From NCBI GenBank assembly GCA_017607445.1, contig JAEVHH010000007.1, positions 1,302,001 to 1,366,000 of the forward strand: DNA of 64,000 nucleotides, read 5' to 3'. Below the pieces are notes generated by a model, which was not told the DNA's origin, did not search any database, and saw only the letters and a list, made by a program, of their open reading frames with translations. Shown here piece after piece: positions 11,113 to 20,560 of this stretch (the stretch's first letter is position 1; every line of letters starts with the position of its first letter). The position numbers were made by a program, and so were the translations under genes. This DNA is from Histoplasma ohiense (taxonomy: Eukaryota; Ascomycota; Eurotiomycetes; Onygenales; Ajellomycetaceae).

Positions 11113-12471
11113 CTATCCCTCCTTCTCCTTCCCGCCCATAAACAACTCCCCGATTCCCTCCACAGTCGTATTCCCCCCCGAAAACACAACCCCAACATCC
11201 CACCCCTCCTTGCCCTCCCTCGCACACTCCTCCACCACCATGCGTCGAAACCCCTCATCGTAAAGACAAACCGCCAACCCCACCACCGCCGACGGCTCAA
11301 CCACAACCTTCACCCTCTCCAGCACAAGCCGCATCGCATCCCGAATCTGCCCCTCGCCCACCGCATACACGCCCCGCACCTTCTCCCTGTCCGAAACAAC
11401 CCCCCACCCCACCTCTCCAACCGGCGTGCGCAGCCCGTCCGCGATCGTCAGCGTCTTCACGCTCGTGATCCGCGCCCCCGCTGCCAGCCCGCGCCGGCAG
11501 TCGTCGCCGCCCTGGAACAACGGCTCCGCCCCGAACACGAGCGTCTTCGGCGTCCGCCCGGCGTAGTACGTCGCCACGCCGGCTGTGAGCCCCGCGCCGC
11601 CAAGCGGCGTGATCACCGCGTCCAGAACGCCGGGTCTGCCGTTCCTCGCGCCCTCGTTTGTCATCGTGTCACTCCTACCGCCATGCACGCTCAGCCCCGC
11701 GCTGACGTTTTCTACCAGCTCCCGCACCTGCTTCTCGAGCTCTAGAGCTACCGTGCCCTGGCCCAGGACTACGTCGGGGTGGTCATAGGGCGGGACGAGA
11801 ATGGCGCCCGTCTCGGCGATGACGGTGGCGACGACGGCTTCGCGCTCATGGCTGGTGGAGCCAGAGAAGATCACCTTTGCGCCGTAGGCGCGGGTGCCCT
11901 CGATCTTGGACGGGGTGGAGATGGAGGGCATGACGATGTAGGCGGGGACGGAGAGAGTGGAGGCGGCGAGGGCGAGCGCCTGCGCGTGGTTTCCTGTTTT
12001 GTGGATTGGGGGATCTTGGTTAGTTTCTGGTTGTGATGAAGAGGTGTGTGTAGCATGCACGTTGAAGGAAACGCCCTGCGATTTCTCAACTGCGGAGTAG
12101 AAATCCAAACGACGTATATAGGACAAAGGTAAAGTACCAGAACTATGCGTAACCACCCCGCGCCGCCTCACCTCCTCCTCCCCCAAAACCTGCACAGCCC
12201 GCAGTAGCGCATGGAACGCCCCGCGCGCCTTAAAGGCGCCTATCCGCTGCAGATTCTCGCATTTGAAGAAGAAATTTATTTTCGGCTGCGCGGGCGGCTG
12301 GCCCTCGAACGGCGTGCCAACGAGCGCTTCGGGTGACTGTGGTGTGGATGCGATGCGGTTGAGGGTCTTACTGGTTAGGATTGGGGTTTCGTGGATGTAG
12401 GGCTTTATCCGGGCATGGGCGGCAATGACGTTGGAGGTGGTAAGGGGAAGCCAGTGGCTTGGAGCGGTCAT
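11113..12471 (-). CDS. Serine racemase / threonine dehydratase-like PLP enzyme
   Basis: Two exons on the minus strand, 12471-12138 and 11993-11113, giving 404 aa. The fold-type II PLP motifs are present: KCENLQRIGAFKARGA (PLP lysine), then SSGNHAQALALAA formed across the splice junction, and the phosphate loop PLGGAGLTAGV (usually GGGGL). The sequence is closest in my memory to fungal serine racemase/L-serine-threonine ammonia-lyases (SRY1 type): no C-terminal ACT domain and about 400 residues. The 144-nt intron is a multiple of three and has no in-frame stop, so an unspliced mRNA would encode 48 extra residues inside the SGNH loop. I chose the ATG at 12471 (MTAPSHWLPLT) over 12603 because homology starts there. 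It converges on the XRCC2-like gene with 115 bp between stops. Confidence 0.8.
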   Translation of the reverse strand: MTAPSHWLPLTTSNVIAAHARIKPYIHETPILTSKTLNRIASTPQSPEALVGTPFEGQPPAQPKINFFFKCENLQRIGAFKARGAFHALLRAVQVLGEEEVRRRGVVTHSSGTLPLSYIRRLDFYSAVEKSQGVSFNVHATHTSSSQPETNQDPPIHKTGNHAQALALAASTLSVPAYIVMPSISTPSKIEGTRAYGAKVIFSGSTSHEREAVVATVIAETGAILVPPYDHPDVVLGQGTVALELEKQVRELVENVSAGLSVHGGRSDTMTNEGARNGRPGVLDAVITPLGGAGLTAGVATYYAGRTPKTLVFGAEPLFQGGDDCRRGLAAGARITSVKTLTIADGLRTPVGEVGWGVVSDREKVRGVYAVGEGQIRDAMRLVLERVKVVVEPSAVVGLAVCLYDEGFRRMVVEECAREGKEGWDVGVVFSGGNTTVEGIGELFMGGKEKEG

Positions 12472-13141
12472 GGTTGACTTGGTGATTTGTATTTTCAATA
12501 ATTTTCTGGGGTTGGAGTGAGGTAATTGGGTTAGAATTGGAAGGGAGGGAAAGGTTAACAACTTAGATAGATAGATATAAACAAATCTCTCAAGAACTCT
12601 CAAGAATGGTGAATACGATGAAAGCGTGAAATTTTACAACATGGAGGAATAAGTGGGAAGTGGGACATCAATCACTGGCTCAAGTGATATACTAACTGAC
12701 TACAATACTAATACGCCCCGCGAATTATGGGTCATCTAACAGTCAAGGGTTTGCACTGTAGGCCTCCCATCATCAGCACAGTCAGAGTAAACAAAGACAC
12801 GAGTGATCTAAGGGAAACATACATCGAGCGTGATAAGAATGGAATTCAGAGCGTGGCAAATAGAAACGCGAGAAGGTCGCGAATAACCGGAGATATGAAG
12901 CGTAGTGGGAAGATTAGAATGTTATTGATTTTAAAAGCGGAAAACGAAAATGAAAAAGAAAAAGACGAATTGGCGGATGCGTGAAGCAATCTTGGGAGGT
13001 CTCAGTCTGAGTATCAAAACACATTTGAAATGCAATCAAGAAGATATGACAGAAATACACCATAGTTTTTTATCGTTGCCCAGATGAACAAAAGACACAC
13101 ATCTATCCATAAGATTTTTTACAACACACCCTTTCGTTTGT
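12472..13141. other. Intergenic, no gene seen
   Basis: Lies between the start of the racemase-like gene and the stop of ILV5, both on the minus strand. It should hold the racemase-like promoter and the ILV5 terminator. The plus-strand open frame at 12727-12984 is Lys/Glu-rich and not supported. Confidence 0.6.
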
Positions 13142-14706
13142 TTATTTCTGGTTCTCCGGGCGGAGGGAACTGTAAAATAGATTAGCGGCTGTCAAGGGTG
13201 AGAATAAAGTACTAAAACAAAAGCACTAACCGGACGGCCTTTCCAGCTCGCCAGATCTCCAAATCCCGAATCTCCTGCATCTCCTTCTCGTACTTCTCCC
13301 GATAGTCCGGTTGCGAGTTATACTCCAGGCTGCGTTTTGTCTCCCGCCCATCTTTGACGCTGTCATACAGCTCGTTGAACACGGGCTTCAGGGTGTCCTT
13401 GAACTTGCTGCTCCAGTCAATGGCACCGCGGCGTGCCGTCGTCGAACACGCTGCATACATCCAGTCCATGCCATTGGCGCCGATGAGCGGGTACAAGCTC
13501 TGCGTCGCCTCTTCAACGGTCTCGTTGAAAGCCTCGCTGGGGCTGTGGCCACGCTCGCGCAGGACCTCGTACTGGGCGAGGAACATGCCGTGGATACCGC
13601 CCATGAGGCACCCACGCTCGCCGTAGAGATCCGAGTAGACTTCCTTTTCGAAGGTAGTCTTGTACAGATAGCCGCTGCCGACGGCAACGCCAAGGGCGAT
13701 TGCCTTCTCCTCGGCTTTGCCGGTGACGTCTTGGAAGACGGCAATGGAAGAGTTAATGCCACGGCCCTCACGGAAGAGTGAACGGACAGTGCGGCCGGAG
13801 CCCTTGGGGGCGACAAGGATGACGTCCACGTCTTTGGGGACATCGACCTTGGTGAGATCCTTGAAGACGGGGGAGAAGCCGTGGGAGAAGTAGAGGGTCT
13901 GGATGATCGGTTAGAATGGGGGTCCAAAGAGAAATAGTGAAACAGCGAAATAAAAGAGTAATAAAAAGTTGAGCTAATAGATATGTTTGTATACCTTTCC
14001 CTTGGTGATCAGGGGCTTCAGGGTGGGCCATGTCTCGCTCTGGGCGGCATCGCTGAGGAGGTTCATGACGATAGTGCCGCGTTTGATGGCATCAGTGACA
14101 TCGAACAAGTTTTTGCCCGGCACCCAGCCGTCAGCGACAGCCTCCTTCCACGAAGCACCGTCCTTTCGCACGCCGACGATCACGTTGAGGCCATTGTCTC
14201 GCAGGTTCAGGCCCTGGCCGTGGCCCTGGGAGCCGTAGCCAATGAGGGCTAGGGTGTCATTTTTGAAGTATTCCTGGATACTGGTTAGAAAGGTAACCAA
14301 TCGGCTCTAGGAGTACTTCAGCTACCGGTAGTTGGAACGTACAAGGAGTTTTTCGCGGGGCCAATCCGCACGTTCTGGTAAGATGCCATCAGCATGAATC
14401 GTACATACAGAGTTGATACAGCCGTTACAGCCCGCTATAGATCTTTCCATGCGCAATTGACAGGAGAATGGAAAACACACCGTAGACAGTCTCCTTGGTG
14501 CCAGCAAAGTCAATGGTCTTGACTCCCCGGGTCTGTTGGGCCGAGGGAGCAGTCCAGAGAGCAGATCTGACAGCAGCAGCGGCAGCGGGACGGGAGGAGG
14601 CGGAGGCAGCAGCGGAGACAAACGAACGGCGAGAGATGCTGGAGGCAGAGGATAGGGATCGGGTGGCAGGGCCACGGAGAGCCTTAGCAACGGGTCTGGC
14701 GGACAT
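13142..14706 (-). CDS. ILV5: Ketol-acid reductoisomerase, mitochondrial
   Basis: Five exons on the minus strand: 14706-14481, 14374-14343, 14273-13995, 13898-13231 and 13169-13142; 410 aa. It catalyses the second common step of valine, leucine and isoleucine synthesis. The first 60 or so residues are Ala/Ser/Arg-rich with almost no acidic residues, a typical mitochondrial presequence. Then come the NADPH-binding loop ALIGYGSQGHGQGLNLRDNG, LYFSHGFSP, VDVILVAPKGSG, and the metal-binding region FEKEVYSDLYGERGCLMGG. Exon 2 is only 32 nt. The last 8 residues (SLRPENQK) are on a separate exon after a 61-nt intron. Donors are GTGTGT, GTACGT, GTATAC and GTTAGT. All phases close. Confidence 0.96.
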
Positions 14707-16300
14707 TTCGGACGGGAGAGAGTTGTTGAAGCAATTGAGACAATGGAGACAATCGAGGCAATCGAGGAGGGGAGAGGAGAGGGCAGAAACGGCAGAAACG
14801 GGATTGAATTGAAGGATTCCGGATGGTTTCTTATGTCTCCTTTCTGGTTTGCAGCCGGCGGAAGAGAAAAAAAAAAAAAAACAAACAAACAAAAGCTGAG
14901 GTTTTTGACTCAAAGTCAAGAAGCTTCCGAATCGGGGAATTCTGGTATTCTGCCGACCATATCTGCCGCATTGGGCTCACCGCCTGGGCAGCTTGCCCCG
15001 ATGTCGGCGATGACACATGCTGTTTAGTCAGCAGATTTTGGTTGGAGTTTTAGTGATCCAAAGTTGACTTTTCTGTGGAACACCTTATCTATAACGACAT
15101 ATCTGTTACTCACCAGTTAGCTTACTGAGTTGTTGATGGCGGCGGCGGTGAGAATAAGATCACCATTTCCTCCGCTGACGTGATTTTTGATTTATGTGAA
15201 TATGTAGACGGCGTACGAGGTGGGGGGAATCAAGCTATGCCATTGTTCACTCCTCTCAGTGGTTGTGGGCTGAGGAAAAAGAAACATGGATTGTGAGTCT
15301 TCATAGGCTGGGCTTAGTACGTATGTACGTATGTACTGTATATCGTACTCCGTGTAACATCGGGGGAGAGGCAGACGATCTGATCTTCAGGTGCTGCATA
15401 TGTGCAGTGACATATTTTATAGAGTAACCTACTAGTATGTAGTACGGAGTACTCCGTACTAGCGGCAGCAATTAAGCATAGTGACAGTACTCCGCAGATC
15501 CAGTGATTCTTCAATTCTTCAAGACAGCCTGAATCCTGACGGATGCTGCCGCCACTGCCGCCACTACCGCTCTCCTCAGCGGAGGCCTGTCCGCAGCGGG
15601 CAAAAGGTCTGGCTCGTCCGGTTGGATATCAGCATTATCAGCATTCGCTTTAGCCCCAAGCCATTGTGATCTCGCCCGGGGATCCTGCAGGAAGCCGGGG
15701 GGTCAAAGGCCCCTTCAATTTTGAGTCGGTGGAGTGCGTGCTGTGCAGCATATGCAGTACAGATACTCCGTACTCCGTACTCCGTACAGATTGTTTTTGG
15801 CGTAGAATAATCGTTCTCAAGTTAGCCTCTTGTTACAAACGAATGGTTTTTGTCTAAGGTTCAACTTACCCATCTTCAGGCCCCTCGCCTCCCCCGGCGC
15901 TGGGTCAGTTCGCCAAAGCCAAAGCCTGTTAGAGTTCGCTGGCGCTGGCCTGGCTTTCCCCCCCGCTGGCACACCGAGTTCTCAGCGCTTCCAGGCTCGT
16001 TAGATCTTTGATGTTGATTCTTCTACAGAGTAAGTTCTGCCGATCTGTGATGTCGTCAGTGGGGAAAGCAAACCACAAAGCATCTGCCCGCGAGGATATT
16101 TTGTTCATGAGTCCTTGAGAGTTGCTGCTCCCAATCCCACCACAATGGACACGCTAACCAAGGCCCCTTTCGTCCCAGCATTAGCACCGGGGGGAAATGA
16201 AGAGAAGCAGAAGGAAAAAGTGTGAGAGAGACTGAATAAAATCCGACAGGTCCAAATCCGTGGGACCTGTGTTGCGTGGTCTTCGCAACAGCCAGAACGG

Positions 16301-16333
<33 letters not shown>

Positions 16334-16912
16334 TATTTTCATTTTCATTTTATTTTTATATTTTTATATTTTTTTTCGCAGGGCTACGAAACCACCGCCG
16401 CAGCAGCAGGGGGAAACTGTTGATAATAAATAAATAGCCTGGCCGGTGCTATTTTACGTATTTTTATTTATTTACCTATCCATCTCTCCATCTCGTAGGC
16501 CCGGTTGTGGTTTTATTTCTCTTTCTTGCCCGCTTCTCAGGGCTGCTTCTTCGCAGGTTCCATCCTCGTCGTCGTGCAGCTCGCTATCCTCGCTCGATTA
16601 TTTATACAACAACATAATCCTCCCTACTCATCCATCCATCCAGGAATATAAATACCGTCAACCACCGCCCCCAAGGTATTGTTCCTTAATGATATAGCGA
16701 CACCTACCTCGGCGACTCACCAACCATGACTACGAGTTGACGCCCTGCAGTCCCGGACTCAAAAACAGATAGAGAGAGAGCGAGAGCGAGAGAGAGTCAA
16801 AGAGAGAGAGAGAGAGAGCGAGAGAGAGTCAGAGAGAGTCAGAGAACGAACATAACCCCGGTAATACTATTCATTACTCCCCCGCATCACCACGCAAGAA
16901 GAACTCTGCAGC
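14707..16912. other. 2.2-kb divergent intergenic region with ACGGAGTA palindromes and microsatellites
   Basis: Lies between the diverging ILV5 and triple-fusion genes. It contains several copies of ACGGAGTA/TACTCCGT (see separate entry), an (ATT)n tract at about 16301-16333 and a long GA-rich stretch at about 16762-16845 just upstream of the 16913 start, which is likely 5'-UTR or promoter DNA. No protein gene is supported here. Confidence 0.6.
15339..15790. repeat. Cluster of TACTCCGT/ACGGAGTA palindromic repeats
   Basis: At 15440-15461 there is a perfect 22-bp palindrome with half-site AGTACGGAGT. At about 15764-15787 the 7-bp unit TACTCCG is repeated three times in tandem. Single TACTCCG copies also occur near 15346 and 15485. 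The same word recurs within 450 bp far more often than a 7-mer should by chance. Confidence 0.85.
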
Positions 16913-19900
16913 ATGTTTCCAGCCAATCTTCTGTCTCAGAGTCTCCCCAATGTACCCTGCCGAAAAGCGCTGTTGATCCTTGACCTCCAGAACGACTTCG
17001 TCAAGCCTGATGGAGCCCTGTTTGTGCGCAATGTGCCCGAATTCCTCGATACAGTCGCCGCGCTGGCCCAGCGCTTCCGTGAGACTGGTGAGGTTGTCTG
17101 GGTGCAGACTCAGTTCGAGCACCGCCGCCCTATCTTCAGCCCCGAGAGTGGCGGGGAGGTGATCGTCGTCGACAAGCTGCTTGCTTCGGGGAATAATAAT
17201 GATGATGATGATGATGATAATGATAATGATAATGATAATGATAATACTACTAGCAAGAGCGCCAAGGACAAGGACATGGGCGCGAACATTCGCAGCCATC
17301 TGAGCAGTCACAGTGCACGTCACCGCAACGAAAATACAGGCAATACGAATTCCAGCTCCAATGGTGGGGCTAAGGATGGAAGCGGACGGCCCAACTCCTC
17401 TCAGCGAAGACAGAAGCGTATCAGTGGCAGTGGTGGAGGATCGCGCCGAGAACAATTCTCTGTCTACTCAGATGATCCCGAGGCGTTTTTGTCCGTATTG
17501 CCCAAGGCTGATGGGGCGCGGCGCTGCTGCCTGCAGAAGACTGTCGGTTGCCAGTTCCCCGCGCCTATCCTCTCAGCCATCGACCACGAAAGAGATACCA
17601 TTCTCGTGAAGTCTGACTACTCGGCATTCCAATCAGAAAGCTTGCTGCTCTCCTTCCGCACCCAGTTTGTCAGAGAACTCTACATCTGCGGCTCGTTGTC
17701 GAACGTTTCTGTCTACGCTACTGCGTTGGATGCTGTTTCCCATGGCCTGGACGTTATCCTAGTCGAAGACTGTCTCGGATTCCGCAGCTTTGCCCGCCAC
17801 GAAGAAGCTATGAGACGCATGGCGGATATGATGGGCGCAAACGGCATTACAAGCAAGGAGCTGGCGGAGGAACAGGACTGGGAGGAAGCCGCTGTCCCCA
17901 GCTCGGAGTGGCCCGAGCAATCGGCTGCCTCCACTCCCGTTGGAATCGAGGATGATATGGGTGTTCTCGCTGTCAAATCGCCGCCTAAACAACCCTCCCC
18001 GCAAAAATCAGATGATGCGCCTCTTGATGTTGAGGATGATCAGGAGCCTGAAGGCGACGATCTCGCCGATGATTTGCTGGGACCATCTCTACGTAGTACC
18101 GCACCGCAACCACGGGAAGCGCCACTGACGTCTGCTTCCGCTACCGCCACCACTCCCTCTAGTGACCCCAAGGGTAAATCTAATCGCGCGCGGATGAGGA
18201 AACCTCGACGGACAGTTTCACGAGATGACACAAGCCAAGCCGAGAGGACACAATCCCAGAGACAGTCGGTGGACATGCAGCAACCGTGTGGCGCGACCAG
18301 TGGAACCCGCCGTTCTAGGAAGAGCAAACACAATCAAACCGACCTCGGCCCTGATGATAGTATTGGGGAGGGCGACTCCCGAATTATCTACGATCTAGCT
18401 CTACCTCCCAAGTCTTTCCAGCTGCTACGCGAGGAGGTCAACTGGCAAAAGATGTATCATTTGTCAGGACAAGTCCCACGGTTAGTTGCCGTCCAGGGCG
18501 CAGTTCAGCCAGACAATTCCGTACCTATCTACCGTCACCCAGCAGACGAGTCCCCGCCGCTCTTCCCTTTCTCCAAAATCGTGAATAACGTGCGTCATGT
18601 CGTTGAGAAACATATTGGCCACCCACTAAACCATGTTCTAATCCAGCTGTACCGGGATGGTCAGGATAGGATATCTGAGCATTCCGACAAAACATTGGAT
18701 ATTGTCCGGGGTTCATATATCTGCAACGTCAGCTTTGGTGCGCAGAGGACAATGACCTTACGAACTAAATCATCAGCTGCGAAAGCTGCTGCGTCAACTG
18801 GGGATACATCGGATGCGGCAGATGGCGGCGATGAAGAAACTCCCAAAGAAAGCTCGACGGGACGCCAAACTCAGAGAATCCCACTGCCACATAATTCTCT
18901 GTTCATTCTCGGTGAGAAAACAAACATGCGCTGGCTGCACGCCATCCGTGCCGATAAACGACCAGAGTCGGAAAAGTCACCTGAAGAGCTCGCTTATGGC
19001 GGTCAGCGCATCTCCCTCACGTTTCGCCACATCGGTACCTTCATCCATCCAGAATCAGACACCATCTGGGGCCAGGGCGCCATATCCAAGACTAAACAAA
19101 CAGCGGGCCAGGTCATCCACGGCGATTGCACCGAAACAACACAGATGATCAGAGCCTTTGGTCAAGAAAACCAACACTCCGACTTCAGCTGGGAGGCCAA
19201 TTATGGCCAAGGCTTCAACGTAGTCAACTTCGTCACAACCTCCGCCGGGAAATTGAGACTGAGCGGTGACGATGTCGCAGATCTCCGCGTCCAGATCTGC
19301 TTTGCGGAGTATGGCGTGCGGTATGACATAGTCGCCATCGACGACTTCCCCGCTGCGCTGAAGGGCACGCTCTCCCTCCCGCACAAGAGTGGGAATCTAG
19401 AGCCTCGCCCCGTGTACATGGACGTGGACGGTTCCACATGCTTCACGGGCGACGATTGTATACTCCTGCACGTCGCGAAGCAGAAGGGACTTATTGATCA
19501 TGAACGATCATCGCAGCTACAGTTACAACCGCCAGCACAATCCAAAGGTCCAAGTTCAATCCCGCATCAGCGGCGGCAGCAGCGAGCTCAACCACAACAA
19601 CCGACCCTCGCGTCCACACTGCACGAGACAGACGATCTCCTCCGCTCCTGGCGCCGGTTCCAGAAACTGAAGACCCCGCACGGTGTGCTGCAGAAGATGG
19701 ACGTGTTCGAGGCCATGCTGCGCCGCAAGCCGTATCTCGCTGGCCAGCTCTTTGGCATCGAGGACTGTGCGCTGTGGCCCGTCGTGCGCGATATCATTCG
19801 CGAGGTCGGCCATCTGGACGAGGTGCGATTTCCGTCCTTGATAGTCTATTATAATAAGGTTGGGAAGAGGGGATGTGTGCGGACGGCGTTGGAGGAGTTG

Positions 19901-19927
19901 GAGGGTGCGGCGGCGGCGCGGGGGTAA
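16913..19927 (+). CDS. Isochorismatase-like / AlkB-like dioxygenase / GST-like fusion protein
   Basis: One uninterrupted exon of 1004 aa. Residues 17-320 look like an isochorismatase-family hydrolase: ALLILDLQNDF (Asp24) and Lys233 in ILVKSDYSAF are present. The nucleophile position in GSLSNVSVYATA is Ser266, where active members have Cys. Residues 80-165 are a low-complexity insertion with an (Asp/Asn)n run from a (GAT/AAT) microsatellite. After a disordered basic linker, residues 480-715 form an AlkB-like Fe(II)/2-oxoglutarate dioxygenase: His590-x-Asp592, His676, and Arg699-x5-Arg705 in RISLTFR, so the site looks complete. Residues 755-1000 resemble a glutathione S-transferase (LRVQICFAEYGVRYDIVAID, RPVYMDVDG, FGIEDCALWPVVRDI). 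It may repair or demethylate alkylated nucleic acid, but this is inferred from the middle domain only. Confidence 0.85.
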   Translation: MFPANLLSQSLPNVPCRKALLILDLQNDFVKPDGALFVRNVPEFLDTVAALAQRFRETGEVVWVQTQFEHRRPIFSPESGGEVIVVDKLLASGNNNDDDDDDNDNDNDNDNTTSKSAKDKDMGANIRSHLSSHSARHRNENTGNTNSSSNGGAKDGSGRPNSSQRRQKRISGSGGGSRREQFSVYSDDPEAFLSVLPKADGARRCCLQKTVGCQFPAPILSAIDHERDTILVKSDYSAFQSESLLLSFRTQFVRELYICGSLSNVSVYATALDAVSHGLDVILVEDCLGFRSFARHEEAMRRMADMMGANGITSKELAEEQDWEEAAVPSSEWPEQSAASTPVGIEDDMGVLAVKSPPKQPSPQKSDDAPLDVEDDQEPEGDDLADDLLGPSLRSTAPQPREAPLTSASATATTPSSDPKGKSNRARMRKPRRTVSRDDTSQAERTQSQRQSVDMQQPCGATSGTRRSRKSKHNQTDLGPDDSIGEGDSRIIYDLALPPKSFQLLREEVNWQKMYHLSGQVPRLVAVQGAVQPDNSVPIYRHPADESPPLFPFSKIVNNVRHVVEKHIGHPLNHVLIQLYRDGQDRISEHSDKTLDIVRGSYICNVSFGAQRTMTLRTKSSAAKAAASTGDTSDAADGGDEETPKESSTGRQTQRIPLPHNSLFILGEKTNMRWLHAIRADKRPESEKSPEELAYGGQRISLTFRHIGTFIHPESDTIWGQGAISKTKQTAGQVIHGDCTETTQMIRAFGQENQHSDFSWEANYGQGFNVVNFVTTSAGKLRLSGDDVADLRVQICFAEYGVRYDIVAIDDFPAALKGTLSLPHKSGNLEPRPVYMDVDGSTCFTGDDCILLHVAKQKGLIDHERSSQLQLQPPAQSKGPSSIPHQRRQQRAQPQQPTLASTLHETDDLLRSWRRFQKLKTPHGVLQKMDVFEAMLRRKPYLAGQLFGIEDCALWPVVRDIIREVGHLDEVRFPSLIVYYNKVGKRGCVRTALEELEGAAAARG
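17191..17246 (+). repeat. In-frame AAT/GAT microsatellite
   Basis: A (GAT)n then (AATGAT)n tract inside the triple-fusion gene encodes an uninterrupted Asp/Asn run. Its unit length keeps the frame, so copy number can vary between strains without breaking the protein. Confidence 0.9.
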
Positions 19928-20376
19928 ACTGGGGGGTGAAGTTGAAGTTGGGATTGGAATTGAGGGTTCGAATGAGAGATCATTTTTGAGAGCTAAGTGG
20001 ATTTTCTTCTATTATGAGTTTTCTGGGTTTTTTTATCTTATTTCGTTTTCTGATGATTTTTTTTTTTTTTTTAATCTCCGTTGAGAATTCTTTCATATCT
20101 CAACACATGTGTCAAACCATGTTGAGATTTCCGGGTTGGGCTTCTAAAAGAATTTGTTTTTTGTTTTTTGCTTTTTTTATTTTGTTCTTCTTTTCTTTCT
20201 CTCTATTTTCTACTTTGGCATTCCTCCGGCGCACAGGAAATTGGAACGATAGCTAGTCATTTGCATCTACTAATTCCATCCACATCGAAATGATTGAAAT
20301 GATTCTCCTTTATTTTCCACGTGCCATCCCGCTCTCATTCCGACCCAGTGCTTTTTACCAGCCACTTCATAAGTAA
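19928..20376. other. Intergenic, T-rich 3' flank of the fusion gene
   Basis: A T-rich stretch (T-run at about 20058-20072) probably serves 3'-end formation for the gene ending at 19927. It runs directly into the transposon. Confidence 0.5.
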
Positions 20377-20378
20377 TA

Positions 20379-20554
20379 TTGTGGCGGACGTAAAGCTTGC
20401 GAAAACAGAATTTTCTGCCACCCCCTGAAAAATAATAGCAAAACACCGCAAAAATAACCAAAATATCCACGTATCTCTAGAATCATTCAAATATCATCCA
20501 ATTCATCCAAATACGCACCTTTATCATCAAATACGCACCTTTATCATCAAATAC
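20379..20554 (+). repeat. Left terminal inverted repeat of the transposon
   Basis: 176 bp matching the reverse complement of 23474-23649 base for base in my reading. Its inner end has two copies of a 20-bp unit (CAAATACGCACCTTTATCAT) and then a partial third, ending 6 bp before the CAATATG start of the accessory gene. It must therefore carry that gene's promoter. Confidence 0.9.
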
Positions 20555-20560
20555 ATCAAT

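Noticed and set aside
13311..13927. Long antisense and alternative frames over ILV5 exon 4
   Set aside because: Shadows of the strongly conserved ILV5 frame.
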